A stretch of DNA of 64,000 nt, from contig NC_053115.1 in NCBI RefSeq assembly GCF_010015445.1, forward strand, positions 16,623,005-16,687,004, read 5' to 3'. The notes below the pieces were generated by a model that made no database searches, was not told the origin of the DNA, and saw only the letters and a program-made list of their open reading frames with translations. Of this stretch, positions 1-12,931 are shown in pieces. This DNA comes from Perca fluviatilis (lineage: Eukaryota; Chordata; Actinopteri; Perciformes; Percidae). Made by a program: the position numbers and the translations under genes. How positions within the stretch are numbered: position 1 is the stretch's first letter; each line of letters starts with the position of its first letter.

Positions 1-119
1 TTCACTCTGGCTTTTGATCATCTATGAGTGCTGTGTTAATGATGTGATAGGATTTTAGTAGTATTTACTAGTGGCAAGGTCCGGAATTTAAATGTCTTGA
101 ATATTGTTTTATTTTATTT

Positions 120-195
120 TTTGTACAGCACTGTGGTCAACTTTTGTTGTATTAATATGTGCTTTATAAATAAATTGAACATTGAACATTGAACA
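120..195 (+). repeat. LINE 3' tail with ATTGAAC repeats
   Basis: TTTGTACAGCACTGTGGTCA and GTGCTTTATAAATAAATTGA followed by three ATTGAAC units look like the 3' end of a fish L2/Rex-type LINE with its short tandem tail. The body of the LINE is not recognised upstream. Confidence 0.5.
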
Positions 196-756
196 TCACT
201 GGAGTCACCCTGACGCTCTTTTTTTTTTTTTTGCCACATTTTATCTTAAATGAGTAAAAGCTGCAGTTAGTGAATCTGGATTTTTTTCCCTGCTATTCTT
301 ACCAAAAAAGGACTGGTAAGAAACCCAGGTGTAAGGGTTTAAACAGTGTGCATGTCTCAAATTTTTAGTAGACTTTTCTATCTATAATCATTACTTGTTT
401 GGAAATTCTTCCACATAGAACAGTATATGCCATCATAGTAAAAAATAAGACGCTTCTTTTCCTTTTATTGCAGTGGATGGCAATCCTCTTGTAAACATAT
501 ACATTATGTCCTCTTTTCTGCTCTATGCTTGTCAAAAGCTCCCCACTCATGTGTTGTTTAATTCATCACATGAGCAGATGAGGTATTTATAGTAGATTAA
601 GAATAGATGAAGTAGTATGAAGGAAAGGTACGTCTAGGTCCTGCGGCCCATATGCTGGGCTCCATGTCCTCAGGACAGGCCTCAAAAAGCTATTGACATT
701 TACTGATGACATTTACACACATGGATTCATTTTGGTGCGTCCACTGCATGAATAAT

Positions 757-757
<1 letters not shown>

Positions 758-792
<35 letters not shown>
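758..792. repeat. (GT)n microsatellite
   Basis: About 17 GT units ended by TGCGTGC. Confidence 0.95.
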
Positions 793-796
<4 letters not shown>

Positions 797-1525
797 CTCG
801 TGTGCTGGTGCATCTGTCCATCTGTTAGTTAAGCTCCTGTCTGTTCACAGGAGGTAAAAAGGACCCACTTACTAGTCAGAAAATGTGCCATTACGTCTAT
901 AAAATCTGCTGGATTTTTCTCACATTCACCCTGAGTAGAACCTTTCTTGCTCATATTCATGACAGTGGGAGGTGTTGACACTAAACTGTTCGATGGCAAG
1001 AGGGGTCGCATTTGAGTGCTGAAATTCATTGGTATTTCTCTCCAATTCTGTGTGATGGTGATGGTGCCATTTTGCCATAGGTGTAGTGTTTGAGTTGCAT
1101 TGAGTCCCCCGTCTGTTGTTGCTGTCAACCTATCAAAGCCATGCTAAACATAGCCTGAGTGTCATAGGCAGACCATTTCTGAAAGGTCTCAGTTGGTTGT
1201 TTTCTTTAGGAAGTTTAAATTCTTGGCACAAACAACACAGTTTGGATTTCCTAATTTGTTCATTTGTTAAAAAAACACAATAGCTATACATTATATAGGA
1301 TGAGCTCAAAAATGAACATACTACAGTCTGCCATGTGTCTCCTCTGATACATCTAGTCACCAACTGCCTCTATTCACCTGCCCTAGGGGCGCTACACCCA
1401 GAATGCCCCCCCCCCCTTTTGCAGCTCGACCAACCAGTAAGAGTTGCTAGTTTACATGGCACAAGTTTTCAATACCTTTTTTCTTTTCTACACATTTATG
1501 TTGCAGTAGTGATATCAGTCCGGAT

Positions 1526-1988
1526 CATAGACTGTATATAAAGATGGATGACGCATCTCCACTTCCTCTCACGGACTACAAAAGTGACTCCAAAATATCC
1601 TGGATACAGGCGCTTCCATCTTTTTAATTTTGGAGCCAAAGTCTGCGGAGAAGTGATCGGGCAGTGGAGCCGCAGTATCGAACTCCCGCCCATACACCCG
1701 CCCGACCATTCGCGGGTCAATCACAGCTGTCAATCATGACTTTTCACCCCGTTTTTATAGCTTTAAATAACTAATAAAAACTAAACTTTTCAGAAAAATG
1801 AACATTTGAACAAACCTCAGTGTGATAAGAACTACCTAAAATGACAGCAACGATCTTAGGGAAAAATTAATTTGACGTGTACTTTGAATTTTGGCCAATG
1901 TCCCATTCGCTAACATGGAGGGGGCGGGGGTTATGACCTATACTGCAGCCAGCCACCAGGGGGTGATCGAGATGTTTTAGCTTCACTC
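1526..1988. repeat. Interspersed fish repeat (ATAGACTGTATATAAAGATGG type)
   Basis: The borders CATAGACTGTATATAAAGAT and CCAGCCACCAGGGGGTGATC are those of a well-spread fish repeat. Between them lies a CpG-bearing part and an AT-rich part. Class not known to me; no coding capacity. Confidence 0.5.
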
Positions 1989-3531
1989 ATACAATCAGTC
2001 AAATTTCAATCAAATTTTATTAAAAGTGCAAAATCATGCATGGATTACAGTTTCAGCATCATGAAATGATAAGATGTGTCGAATATTTGCAATATTACTG
2101 AGATGTAAAAATGCTGTCTTGGTAAGAGCCTTGATGTGTAGTCCATACTGAGAAATAAAATCATTAATGTAGAAACTCTTACTAGAGAGTGATATATATA
2201 TATATGGTTTAATAGCGCACATTTTAAATCACCAGAAGAGGACTTAAGAGAATGTAATGTGTCCGGTTTAGACATTGTCTGTTGGCGAGGAACAGCATAT
2301 AACATATCATGTTAAAGTCAAGTGCTTTGTGAGGGACGGTTGATGGGATGAGATGAGAGTCAGAAGATTGTATTTGATTGCACAGCAAGCTCAACATTCA
2401 TAGACAGCAGAGTGGACCCTCTGTAGTTTGGGTGAAGGTGGTTATGTTTAAAAAGGTCAGCTTTGTTAAGAAAACAAGAAAAGTTGTCCACATAAATGAT
2501 GTTGATAGTGTTACAGTAGGCTTTCAGCCAGATATGGAGCTAACGTACACAGCTGGACTTCACTTTACCAAAGCAGGGAGGGGAGAAGGGGCTTCAAATA
2601 ATATATTGTTTGCCTGTTGCTTTTAGTGTTTGCAGGAGGAGGCTAAAGTCTCTTTTTAGTGTCTCAGACTGTTGAAATTTTATGCCATTAAGACCAATGT
2701 GTCTTACGATGCGTGTACAGTCTATGCATAAACCCCTGGTCCTGATCTAGACATTCTAATCCTCAAAGAACCACTGTCTGAGCAGCTTATCATTATTTAC
2801 CAGCCATGTCATCTTTTTTGCAGTTTGGTCTCTGCAGCACTATGCTATATGCACACTGTAACCTCCGACATCAAAGGGCAGGACAAACTCTAACGTGCAC
2901 TGACACAGAATAAACGATCTGAAGCCATACAAATGGCATCCCTACAGTGTTAAAATTTAGTAGTATTCCCTTTTAGACCCTAGTGCTGTTACATAATCCT
3001 AGGGCAGTGTCAGCGTGCATCTATTGTGAGCATGCAGCTCTGTCTGTCAAGCCATATGATGTCACTGTAGGAAAAGCATAAGTTTTTACTCACTCACACT
3101 TGTCCGCTATGAGGCAGAAGTGCTTGTCGCAGTCCATCAGTTGACCTGACTGCTATGACAGGTGGTTAAGGAGCTTCTCATGTACATTAGAGGCTAATAA
3201 CACACTAACATCCAGTTTGAGTTGTGGAGTGGCAAATGAACTATGCATACCAGCTACAGCAAGGCTAATGAATAATGGAGCATGGTTTTAAAGAGGCTAG
3301 AGGGTGGAATGTGAATGTGCTAGAAATGTGTGCCTATATACTGTACGTATGATTAATTGAAGAGGTTTGTAGTATGAGGGACTTTGAAAGCAGGGAGACA
3401 CTCGTGACGTAGCTTTGTACTCTGTATCTACTTTAGATCTACTACTTTAGACAATTATGCTAATATATGTACAAACCCAAAAAATGGAACATAAACATGC
3501 ATTGTTTGATTTTTTATATATATATATATAT

Positions 3532-4100
3532 TAGTGCTGCTCATAAGTATTCATACCCATACTAAAGTTGACTAAAAAGAGGAATAAAAAAATCATATTT
3601 TGGAAATTGATCTTAATTCCTTAATTAAAAAAATTTGGAAAAATGGTTAGCCTAATAGCTAACTGAGATAAGATCCATATCAATGCAAATCAAACCAGCT
3701 ATTAGGCTAACTGAAATAAAACCATGCCAATCGTGAGATATGGTGAAGGGTATGTGATGATGTGGGGCTATTTTAATTCCAAAGGCCAAGGGAACTTTAT
3801 CAGGATGCATAGTATCCTGGATCCATGAAATAACTGGGATTTAAAAATAAAAATCTGCCTTCCTCTATGGGAATTTAACACAGGGGTATGTATAATTATG
3901 GCCCCTGTATTTTAAGGAAGAACATTTATTTATTTACAATACATTATTCATTCACAAAAAAATTTGTGTCCTTTTTAAAAGGTCGGATTTTTCCTAATTT
4001 TTTTAATTAAGGCATTAAGATCAATTTCCAAAAGATGATTTTTTTATTCCTCTTTTTAGTCAACTTTAGCATGGGTATGAATACTTATGAGCAGCACTGT
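3532..4100 (+). mobile_element. Tc1/mariner fossil with long inverted repeats
   Basis: Ends AGTGCTGCTCATAAGTATTC and its reverse complement (4098 leftward) form inverted repeats of about 110 bases. Both ends abut TA-rich sequence, fitting TA targets. Between them (3735-3850) a broken frame reads VMMWGYFNSKGQGNFI, like the C-terminal part of Tc1 transposases. Most of the transposase gene is lost, so the element is non-autonomous. Confidence 0.75.
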
Positions 4101-4157
4101 ATATATATTATATATATTTGAAGTCACATTTTCTTTTAGTTTTGCTTTGGTCTTTGG

Positions 4158-4666
4158 CACTGGTGGAATGTAAAAGTACATTTAAGTCTTAAGTCTTTTC
4201 ATGCCACTTTCTACTTCTACTCCACTACATTTCAGAGGGAAATATTGTACTTTTTACTCCACTACATTACTCTGACAGCGTTAGTTACTATTTACTTTAC
4301 AAATTAAGATTTTTTTACACAGAACACATATAGTTTATATAATACAATGTTTTATTATAAATTAAACTACCCAATAATATATACTGTAGGCCTACATGTA
4401 CAGCTGAAACTATTAGCCGATTAAACACATACAGTAGTTGACTGACAGAACTGTTTTGGTCGTTTCCAGTTCCTAAAATGTGAGGATTTTTCTGCATTGA
4501 GTGCTTTTACTTTTAATACTTTAAGTACATTTTCCTGATGAAACTTACATACTTTTACTCAAGTAACATTTTCAATGTAGGACTTTTACTTGTAACAGAG
4601 TATTTTTACAGTGTGGTACTAGTACTCTTACTTAAGTAAAGGATCTGAATACTTCTTCAACCACTG
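4158..4666. mobile_element. hAT-like repeat with CACTGGTGGAA-type ends
   Basis: The left end CACTGGTGGAATGTAAAAGT and right end (reverse) CAGTGGTTGAAGAAGTATTC are inverted. Inside, both arms have ACTTTTACT/TACTCAAGTAA motifs known from a very abundant fish repeat. The core is AT-rich. The target duplication is not clear. Confidence 0.55.
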
Positions 4667-5221
4667 GCGCTGGGCAGGTAGCATACAGTAAGTTTATCAG
4701 AGCTTTTTGACTGCTGCAGCTGAAAACAAGGGCGATGATGAGAAGGTTGAGACTGATCCAAAACAGTAAAGTTGTGGGCAGACCAAAATGATTTGCTGAA
4801 CCATGCTAAAATGCACCGTATCACAATTACCTGATTCTGTATCACAAGACTACACAGTTGGGTGGTAATTATTTGTGTTTTTTTGTCACCGTTAACTAGT
4901 CATTTGACTGATGGTTCATATGAAAGCAATGATTGGGGCAGCTTTAAGCCTTGAAATGGTTGGTCAAATTATGCATGTGGCCCCAGCAAGACTGCATAGA
5001 CCAGACTGAGGGCTGGGCATGGGGCCAGACAGTAAGCCCACCTCACCAGAGTGTTTTCTCAGAGACTCTGGTACACCTCCTGGCCTCCTATAGTGATTCA
5101 GTTATCAGAAAACGGGTTAAGTGCATAAATGCCCTTTTTCACTTGAACGCTTTCTCTCCGGTCCAACAGCGTCCTCTCCACACCAGCTAACCTCGCCTCA
5201 TCTCTTGCACAACAAATAAGC

Positions 5222-5222
<1 letters not shown>

Positions 5223-5305
<83 letters not shown>
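5223..5305. repeat. (AC)n microsatellite
   Basis: About 41 uninterrupted AC units. Confidence 0.97.
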
Positions 5306-5306
<1 letters not shown>

Positions 5307-6329
5307 AAGTATATTGTAGCTTGAACAATCTGAAGTAGGTGATAGGTGTTCAATCCTGATGTTTTTAATGTGCCGTTAATAATCAGAAGCTATCAATTAA
5401 TTTTTGTGATCACTGGAATATCTGAGGTCTTGGTAATTTGTGCTCAGCAGCTGTGTATTCATGTCGGTCTAAATGAAAGCAGCGAGTGAGCAAGTATGAG
5501 CACAGGATGCTTGGGATTGTATAATCTCCTAGCTAAAAAGCCTAATGTGAGAGAAGGAAAAATGAACGTATAAAGAAATAGCTTTCACGCTATATTAAAG
5601 GATTTGGTCAAGCCCTGTTGGATCTTTGTAAAAGCACCTTTTCAGGACATAAAGAATGAAAGTTAAAACTCAATGTGGGTGTTATTTTGGTGGCTGCGTC
5701 AGACAAAACTCCCAATAGCCCCTGTGAGCATAAACGAGATGAGAAACCGATAGCTTGCATCCATTTAGTAATCCATCTATCTGAATCAAGCTTAAAGCAT
5801 CATAAAAGCATTATTATCCCCTCTTTTCTATTCTGTATTATGCCAAAGTTGTATTTGCCTTGCAGGTCCCACAGCGTATAAAATGTAAATCTATAAACCC
5901 CCTTGAATATCTTCTGGGGTATTCCACAGTTGCACGATTGGGATGTATTCTATCTATTGTTATTCTGTATGGTAGCTCATGTTGTCCTTATAGGAGAAAT
6001 ATGTTATTTCAGAAGGAGGAATCATAAGCAGTGCTGATAAAACAGTCACAGTTTCAGCTCACAAACAAAATTGGAAAAACTTAACTCTGTATCAGCATAA
6101 GCATTTTTTTTTCTCTCAATGTACTGGAAAGAAAGTCCAAGTAATTTAATGCTGTGATGATGAATGAATCATGATGAATAATAAACAACAAGCTCATTCT
6201 GAATTATGGGCCCACCACCCACAATGTCAGGTGTATGGGTTTGCTTGTTTTCCAATTGTGCAGCAGGTGAAGCTGATAACGTGGTTAGGGTTGCCTCCAC
6301 TGTATGTAACTGCATGTCACAGTGAGAAA

Positions 6330-6595
6330 GGGTCTGACCTATCTGCTGAACAGCAGTTTGGAGCCTTCCTGGAGTCTCTGGGTGGGGTCTTGGAGAGGGT
6401 GCCACCTGGAGACTCCATAGTTCTGCTTGGGGGACTTCAGTGTCCACATGGTTAATAGGTAGAAACCTGGAGTGCAGTCATAAGGATAAATAGCCTGCCT
6501 GATATGAACCCAAGTGGTGTTCTGTCATCGGACAGCTATGCTAGACATTAGGTGTCCATGAATAACACCTTCATATGCTTGAACTGTGAAGACCA
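6330..6595 (+). pseudogene. Fossil LINE endonuclease segment
   Basis: The frame at 6333-6452 reads FLESLGGVLERVPPGDSIVL, which fits the end of the apurinic-like endonuclease domain of fish LINEs, where GDSIVLLGDFNAHVG is usual; here the catalytic DFNA region has become GLQCPHG. A second block after a frameshift (LPDMNPSGVLSSDS) continues the same alignment. The element is truncated on both sides and disrupted. Confidence 0.55.
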
Positions 6596-7599
6596 ACTAA
6601 ACATTACCTGATGCGAAGTTTACCCCTATTCATTTTTTTTCATAAGCATTGGAAATTCCTTGTCTGCGATAGTACACATCTTTGTTATCACTGGCATCTA
6701 TCTTTCACTGAAGTGAGGTTGAGCTTCAATGTTGTTTGAAGGCAAAATGGAGATATACATCTTATTTGTCTGTTTTTACCTTTTTTAGTGAGTAGCACCT
6801 TTATGCTTTACCGCTGCAGAGTGTTTATTCCTCACCTCTATTCTGCTCATGGTTTATTCACACACTCTTCTCCATCTTCTTTGATGTTATTATTTGTTAA
6901 ATTAAATATAGAAAAATTGTCTTGCTTGTCCACAGCATCTATATTTCATGCAATGGCCTGGTTAGAGTTTAGCCAGTGGAACTGTGCTGATTTCAGGTGT
7001 ACCCACAGAGTAAACTGAGATGCCCTTCGCTCTGGTTAGATGGTTCTGAATTTAATTCTAAACTATTGAGTTGTATTGCTTGTATTCTCCTTAACAGCAG
7101 GAGACCTAGACCAGCCCACCACAATCGGACGGACACCAGTCGTCCTTGCAGTCCCCTTCAACATATGAACATACGAGCAGGGTTCAAAATTAGCACCATC
7201 TACTAGCCAAATGCTAGTAAAACATGTAAGTGACTGGTAGATTTGCTTGACTCACCAGCCCAAAAAAAAGTAACATTTTAACATTCACTAACCATGTAGC
7301 TGGTGGACAAAAAGTTAATGTTGAACCCTGCATACCTGCCCCTAATACTCTCACTTAGCTAAGTGGTAGGCTAAGTAAGAGAGTATGATAATGTACTCGC
7401 TGAGTCAAAAAGGCTGCCTGGCTCTTGATGGCAAGATGGCTAAAGTTTAGGTTAGTTAAGGTTGAGGGTGGAGCATGGCTGTCATCAAGATCGTTTTTTC
7501 ACTCGAAATGGTACGTTGTATGCATATGAGTCACGTACCATCTGGTTAGCCTAACGCATGATCTAAAACTCTTTATATACAGATTTTTCCAGACGTCAA

Positions 7600-7990
7600 T
7601 GGGAGAAATGAATAGGAAATTTACTTCCGGAACCCAAGGTCTCTCAGAGGAGGGGTGGACTATTGAGCTCTATGGTTGGATGGAAGTGGGCCATAGTAGG
7701 ATGTTATTGGCCAGTGTTCAAATGAGAGACAAACCATTGGGCCAATCATGTGATCTCTCTCCTCTCTGTGGGCCGGTCAGTCAAAGACCAAGGATGTGAA
7801 TGGCCAGTGTTCACATGAAAGACGCACAAGTGGGCCAATCATGACACCTTTCTTCTCTCTATGGGCCAATCCCAAAAAAAAAAAAAAAAAAGTTTTCGAC
7901 TGGAGTGCAGCCCATTCAACCCACGCAAATAGACCGGCCCACCGGGAAATCTCCCGGTACTCCCGATGGCCAATCCATGCCTGCTTAACA
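7600..7990. repeat. Degenerate 93-base tandem duplication plus A-run
   Basis: GGCCAGTGTTCAAATGAGAG at 7709 and GGCCAGTGTTCACATGAAAG at 7802 start two similar units spaced 93 bases, each followed by GGGCCAATCATG and CTCTCT-rich sequence. An A-run (7873-7891) follows, then CpG-bearing sequence CCCACCGGGAAATCTCCCGG with a perfect-looking GGGA/TCCC palindrome. Class unknown. Confidence 0.5.
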
Positions 7991-8257
7991 GTCATCACAG
8001 TTTATTTTCATCAAATCACAATAGTCTTGGTTTCTAGAAAACATAATTTTTCTCTGTCTGTCTTTGTCAGTCTTCGTGTCTTGTACCATGTGTGTGCAGC
8101 TGATAAACTTCCTGTCTGTCAGTCAACCAGCAGGATAGTGAATGGGGAATCGGGACACTCCTGTAAACAACTGTGCTTTCACCACCCATTGTAGCACAGT
8201 TCTGTCTCTCTGTCTCAACTAAACACACACCCATTAAACCACATACACAGACAGACC

Positions 8258-8258
<1 letters not shown>

Positions 8259-8330
<72 letters not shown>
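8259..8330. repeat. (AAT)n microsatellite
   Basis: About 24 AAT units; it creates a spurious poly-isoleucine frame on the plus strand. Confidence 0.97.
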
Positions 8331-10137
8331 CCTACATCAGCCAGGCAATAAAGCCAAGTAGTTTACTCTCAAAGTCAGATGAAGGAATCCGCCCACTCAC
8401 ATCTCAGCATTTCACAACAACAACATGCTTTATATCTCAGCTCCTTCTCTGTCATCTAGCTGATAGAGCCGAGCCGAGTTCAGGTACAAGTTTGAGGAAT
8501 GAATTGTTATGCAGGTAATTACTCTTTTACTTTGACTTTGTTCTATAGCATTTTGACACCCCACCCACAGCAGCCTCTGGGCAAATAGATAGTATAGCTG
8601 TCTAATATATCTATTCAGGAATATTTTGAGGCATTGTTCAGATATTGTGTTCTATTCCTTTTGTCTTGCCAGTCCACCAGTCTCATTGTACAAAGTACAT
8701 GATAATGCGCTATGCTAATAGGCTTTCCTTTCCTAATTATTTTGGATGAATACTGGTTGTTTTCAGCAGCAGAGAGGGGACTTAACAAGAGACAGTTAAC
8801 GGGTAATATTTTGACACAAGGAAGGAGGCGATGCATCTCTTTGCATGAACTGCAATTGCACAAGTTAAGCAGGCTTGCAGTAAATATATTGGAGGAATAG
8901 TTTTTTTTGTTCTGGGGCATTTTACTATTTTTCTTACTCATATAGTTAGACTAATCAAACAATGCTTTGTTACATCTCTGTATATAGTGTCAGCTTACCT
9001 TAGCTCACTTTATGGATATCTGTGGGATCAAAGAGGAGAACTTTTGTCTCAACTGGGAAAAAAATTCTTGGCATAATACATTTTTACAAAACTGTAATTA
9101 TCCCTTTAAACCATTTTGAACATTTACTACTAAAACAATTTTTCAAATATTTGCTAATGTTTTTTGCATTTTTTGCTGCCCAGTGACACTGGGTTAACCC
9201 TCATGAGGCACTCTTATGCTTTCTACCAGTAGACCACAGACCCTAATGCAGCATTATTGGTCCACACTGTCTGCAGTATCATCAGCCATGATGAGGTTTT
9301 ACACGCTTCTACACTGACCCTCCCTGCTCCTTTTGGGGGTGAGGCAGGATTCTACATCTTTAATGCCTCATAGGCTCATGGCGCAGACGCCCTTAACTGT
9401 TCTCTGTTCAGCAATTTTTGCGCGGGCTGGTGTAGAATGGCAGGGGTTGTGGCTGCGATGACATCAAAGTGCAGATGGCAAAATGAGTCAATAAGTGAAG
9501 TTTAAATTTGTGAGCAAGCATGTGTCTGCGGCTGATTGCTTGACAGATTGGTGAACATTTTAGTTCGAGGAGGCACAAGCTTGTCTGCCCTTTGTGTGTT
9601 TGTGTCTATGCGTTTTAAAATGTAGGTTGTGATGAGAGCGAGATAAGTCTCCATTATTAATGCTGTCATTCCTCAGCATTGTTTACGATTTTTATTGGTT
9701 AAAACTTGTTGTTTTTTGAGGGCTTTCAGAAGTAATAACCCTCTAATACAATGTGGCGGCAGCCTCTGACCTGCAATTCTTCATATTGTATGTTTGCAAT
9801 TAATATGCTTTGTTATCCCTTCTCTCTGCCAATTGCCACCCTGTGCAGGAAACACTTAGCTGTAGATGCACAAGGCTATATTTAGACACCAGTGAAGCTC
9901 ATAACAGTTTCATCACTTTTTTCTTATCTTTCCTACAAAGCAGTGGGCTGTGATGTGCTGAAGCCCTGTGTAAAGACTGGGCTCTTCCCAAATTTCCATA
10001 TAATGCTTTTCTGTTTGCAGTGCCATAACTTCTGAGAATCTTTCTTTGAGAATCTTTTTAAGGCTTCCATCATTGAGAATCAGAAGGCTGAATGTCATTT
10101 TTTATGCATTATGAGGAAAGCGTAATTAGGTATTTTC

Positions 10138-10290
10138 CAGTAGTGGAAAGTAACAAAGTTCATTTACTCAAGTACCATACAATTCAGAGGTACTTTACTT
10201 TCCATTTTTGCTGCTTACACTTCATTTCAGAAGGAAATAGTAAAAAATAGTTTAAAAAAATACTAATAAAGTAAAAACAATACCAGCGTT
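10138..10290. repeat. Fragment of the family at 4158
   Basis: CAGTAGTGGAAAGTAACAAA followed by TTTACTCAAGTACC and CACTTCATTTCAGAAGGAAA matches the left arm of the repeat at 4158-4666. It runs into the trinucleotide array at 10321. Confidence 0.5.
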
Positions 10291-10320
10291 TCTGTCACGG
10301 CTGGTAATTAAGTACCTAAC

Positions 10321-10338
10321 ATCATCATCATCATCATC

Positions 10339-10402
<64 letters not shown>
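10321..10402. repeat. Compound (ATC)n(AAT)n microsatellite
   Basis: About seven ATC units followed directly by about 20 AAT units. Confidence 0.97.
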
Positions 10403-10403
<1 letters not shown>

Positions 10404-10479
10404 TGGAAGAGTTTCCAGCAGGTTGACACTAAATCTTTCTCTGAAAGATTTGGCTTTCAGGTTCAATGTCTCTTCGCCT

Positions 10480-10945
10480 TCCTAGAATTTGGCAAAAGTG
10501 AATTGGCATACTTCATGACAGATTGAGGTTTTTAATTGAGTGGCCAGAGCAAGATGTACTTCAAGCTACAGTGCCAATGGCATTCAGGCAAGCATTTGGT
10601 GGATGTAGAGTTGCTGTGATCGTACAAGGTTTTGAAGTATTTGTTGAAAGACCTTTTTTTAATTTGCTTGCTAGATCACAAACGTGGTCAAACTATACAG
10701 TAAGCCTCACCACACTGTGAAGTTTCTGATTGGTGTTACTCCCCATGTCTCTTATAGATCTCCTACCTGGCGAGGGAGCGTTAGTGATAAGCAGATTACT
10801 TAATGCCATGCATCATAACATAGACCCAACTATTCGAAGAGAGTGACCTCATAAAAAAACTGTTACCTGGAGATATTGATCTAGCAGACCTCGAGTTTAA
10901 TGTTGGAGTTAATGTAGGATTCTACTGTGCTATAATTATGAAGTA
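10480..10945 (+). pseudogene. Fossil DDE transposase (PIF/Harbinger-ISL2EU-like, DDE_Tnp_4 type)
   Basis: Translation gives blocks that fit the catalytic half of DDE_Tnp_4-type transposases: MAFRQAFGGCRVAVI, FEVFVERPFFNLLARSQTWS, then after a frame change HTVKFLIGVTP, WRGSVSDKQIT and LPGDIDLADLEFNVGV. In intact relatives these are the region of the first catalytic Asp, the S-x-YK-HHNT motif, the GG-SDK motif and the LPGD-ADRGF motif. Here several key residues are changed and stops or shifts separate the blocks, so it is dead. The assignment is by recalled motif order, not by search. Confidence 0.6.
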
Positions 10946-11493
10946 AACAGTTTGACTTTTTGGGAAACACTCTTATTAGCTTTCCTGCTGAGCGTTAGAT
11001 GAAGAGATCCATTACACCCTTTTGTATGTGTGTTTACTAGGGAGCTTGAGCCAACAGGCAAGTAGCTTAGCATATATATATTTATATATTTTATTCATCC
11101 ATGTGACTTTGAAGTGTGTAGTCTTTCTAATTACGTATTTTCACAGTCTTATACTTCAACAGTTTAACAATAAACTGAGACTTTCTTCGATTGAAAACGT
11201 ATCTTTTAAATTGACGAACATCATATATTTGTAATCCATGGCTCAATTCAAACGGGATAAAAAAATAATTTGCCTCTCCCCATTCACTCCTGTTCATATT
11301 TTTTTGGACCGGAAGTAGAAGAGCGTGACTTCGGCTCTCTATATGTGCTCCTGCTGTGTTCCCCAAGTGGTAGGCCAGGTCTCAGCTGCTACAATGAGTT
11401 TTTTTATTTATTTATTTTTTAGCATACACACATGAGAGTGGTATCTTCTCATCTAATTCTCCACAAACCAAACCGAACTGTTCCTTTTTTAAG
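10943..11493. mobile_element. MITE with long imperfect inverted ends
   Basis: The left end has ACAGTTTGACTTTTTGGGAA and GAGCGTTAGATGAAGAGATC. The right end, reversed, has GGAACAGTTCGG and GAGAATTAGATGAGAAGATA. This is the arrangement of a common fish MITE whose two ends are alike. The core (11240-11400) is unique here. Confidence 0.5.
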
Positions 11494-11836
11494 TATTTGA
11501 TTTACTCGCACCTTTCAAGACCATGTTGTAAACATTTATGCAGGCTTTAATCATTCTGCTAGTCTTGTAACGTCGCTCTGAGGCTCCTATTCTTAGTGAC
11601 AATCCAGTGATGCAGTAAGTGAGGTTGATAGCAGGCAGGACAGTTTGTGGTGGTGTTATTGATTCCTGCTTCCCATTCGGCTCTGGGATACTCTTCCCTC
11701 TGAAAGTCCAGCTGGGCGTCACAGACCATGCTGCCAATTAGCTGTCAGAGTGTCAGCACACGTTGACAGGTAGTGTTTTAACTGTCGTATTTGTTGACCT
11801 TTGTGTATTTTCGTCCGTCTTCTCTACTGTGTGTGG

Positions 11837-12931
11837 TATGAGCGATATGGCCTAAAATCCATATTGCGATATACATTGCAGCCTCCTGCGATAACGATAT
11901 ATATTGCGATATATAAATTATAATAGAACCATTTCAGACCAGGTTACATAGACCCTAAGAAAAACCTTTTTTTTTTAAAGAGAAAGAAACATAGTATGTA
12001 GTTTTGAGAACATTTATTGTTCAAAACTGTAATTATACAACATAATGTTGCAGATGAATAAAATTCAAGTACACTAGTTGCAGAGACTTTGACAAAGAAA
12101 AGCTTAAAGTATTGGGTTTCTTCTCTTTAGTGCAAACCATTCTAAAAGGCATTACACTTAGTAAGTTTCAGTCCTTGGTTCTTAAATGCCACCCAAGATG
12201 CAGAGAACAGGAAAAACTGGTGTCTGTTTAGTTAAGGAACAGACACTGTACTGGAAATTCTTTCAGTATTAGGCAAAGATGCACAGATACTTTAAATAAA
12301 AACATATTTCAAACAAAGTTTCTTACCTGCAGCGTAATGTAACGCATTTGAGAGTCGGGACTTTTCCCGGTGGGCCGGTCTGATAATAGTTATACATTGC
12401 AAGTTGTTAGCAACACCATGCGGCGGCCTGGCGCCGCTGCCTGCTGGTCAAACTGTGCAGCCTCTGCTCAACCCGTATACGGCAGGGGCCGTAAACCTCC
12501 CGGTACATTTTTTGGTCCCACTCCGCCGCTGCACACACGCGCACACGCACTCACGGCTGTATGTTCAGCGGGGAAGTACAACGTCTGCAAACACCGGCTG
12601 CCAAGATTCCAATCGTCCGTTATATAGCGAATGGTCAAGCTGGTGAAAGGCTCCGTGGTACGGCTCGACCACAGCTCCGTTGTAGCGGCTTAAATCCAAA
12701 CCAAGTCCAAATAATGGATGTTGCACCGGTCTTTTTCACCAGCTCCTTGTTTCGCTTTTAGTCATGTTTACTCAAGATGACGATGACGCGTTGCAGCTCG
12801 TGGCTCTAAACTTCGCGGGTAGATTGCGTCATCAACATGATTTATCGCGATAGTGCAATATAATTAAAATCTCTATCATAGGCCAATTTTGTATCGTTTA
12901 TATTGCATATCGTCTATATCGCCCATCCCTA
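11837..12931. mobile_element. hAT-like non-autonomous element, 1.1 kb, perfect 8-bp target duplication
   Basis: GTGTGTGG occurs at 11829-11836 and again at 12932-12939. The right end reads inwards as TAGGGATGGGCGATAT, the left as TATGAGCGATAT; the left has lost four bases. Both ends are rich in ATTGCGATATA-type repeats. The middle (about 12400-12830) is CpG-rich and has short open frames without known domains. The left duplication is in GT-rich sequence, so chance is not fully excluded, but the inverted ends support it. Confidence 0.7.

Larger units (their letters stand above)
196..3531. other. Noncoding: 196-1525 and 1989-3531
   Basis: Apart from the (GT)n run and the repeat at 1526 I see no gene. 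The frame at 2378-2626 is short and lacks known motifs; 2005-2300 looks repeat-like but I cannot place it. Confidence 0.5.
4667..10137. other. Noncoding: 4667-6329, 6596-7599, 8331-10137
   Basis: Only the microsatellites, the LINE relic and the 93-base duplication are recognised. The rest is AT-rich single-copy-looking sequence. Confidence 0.5.

Noticed and set aside
7796..8194. 132-codon plus-strand frame
   Set aside because: It runs through the 93-base duplication and an A-run giving poly-lysine.
8173..8361. Plus-strand frame with poly-isoleucine
   Set aside because: Created by the (AAT)n microsatellite.
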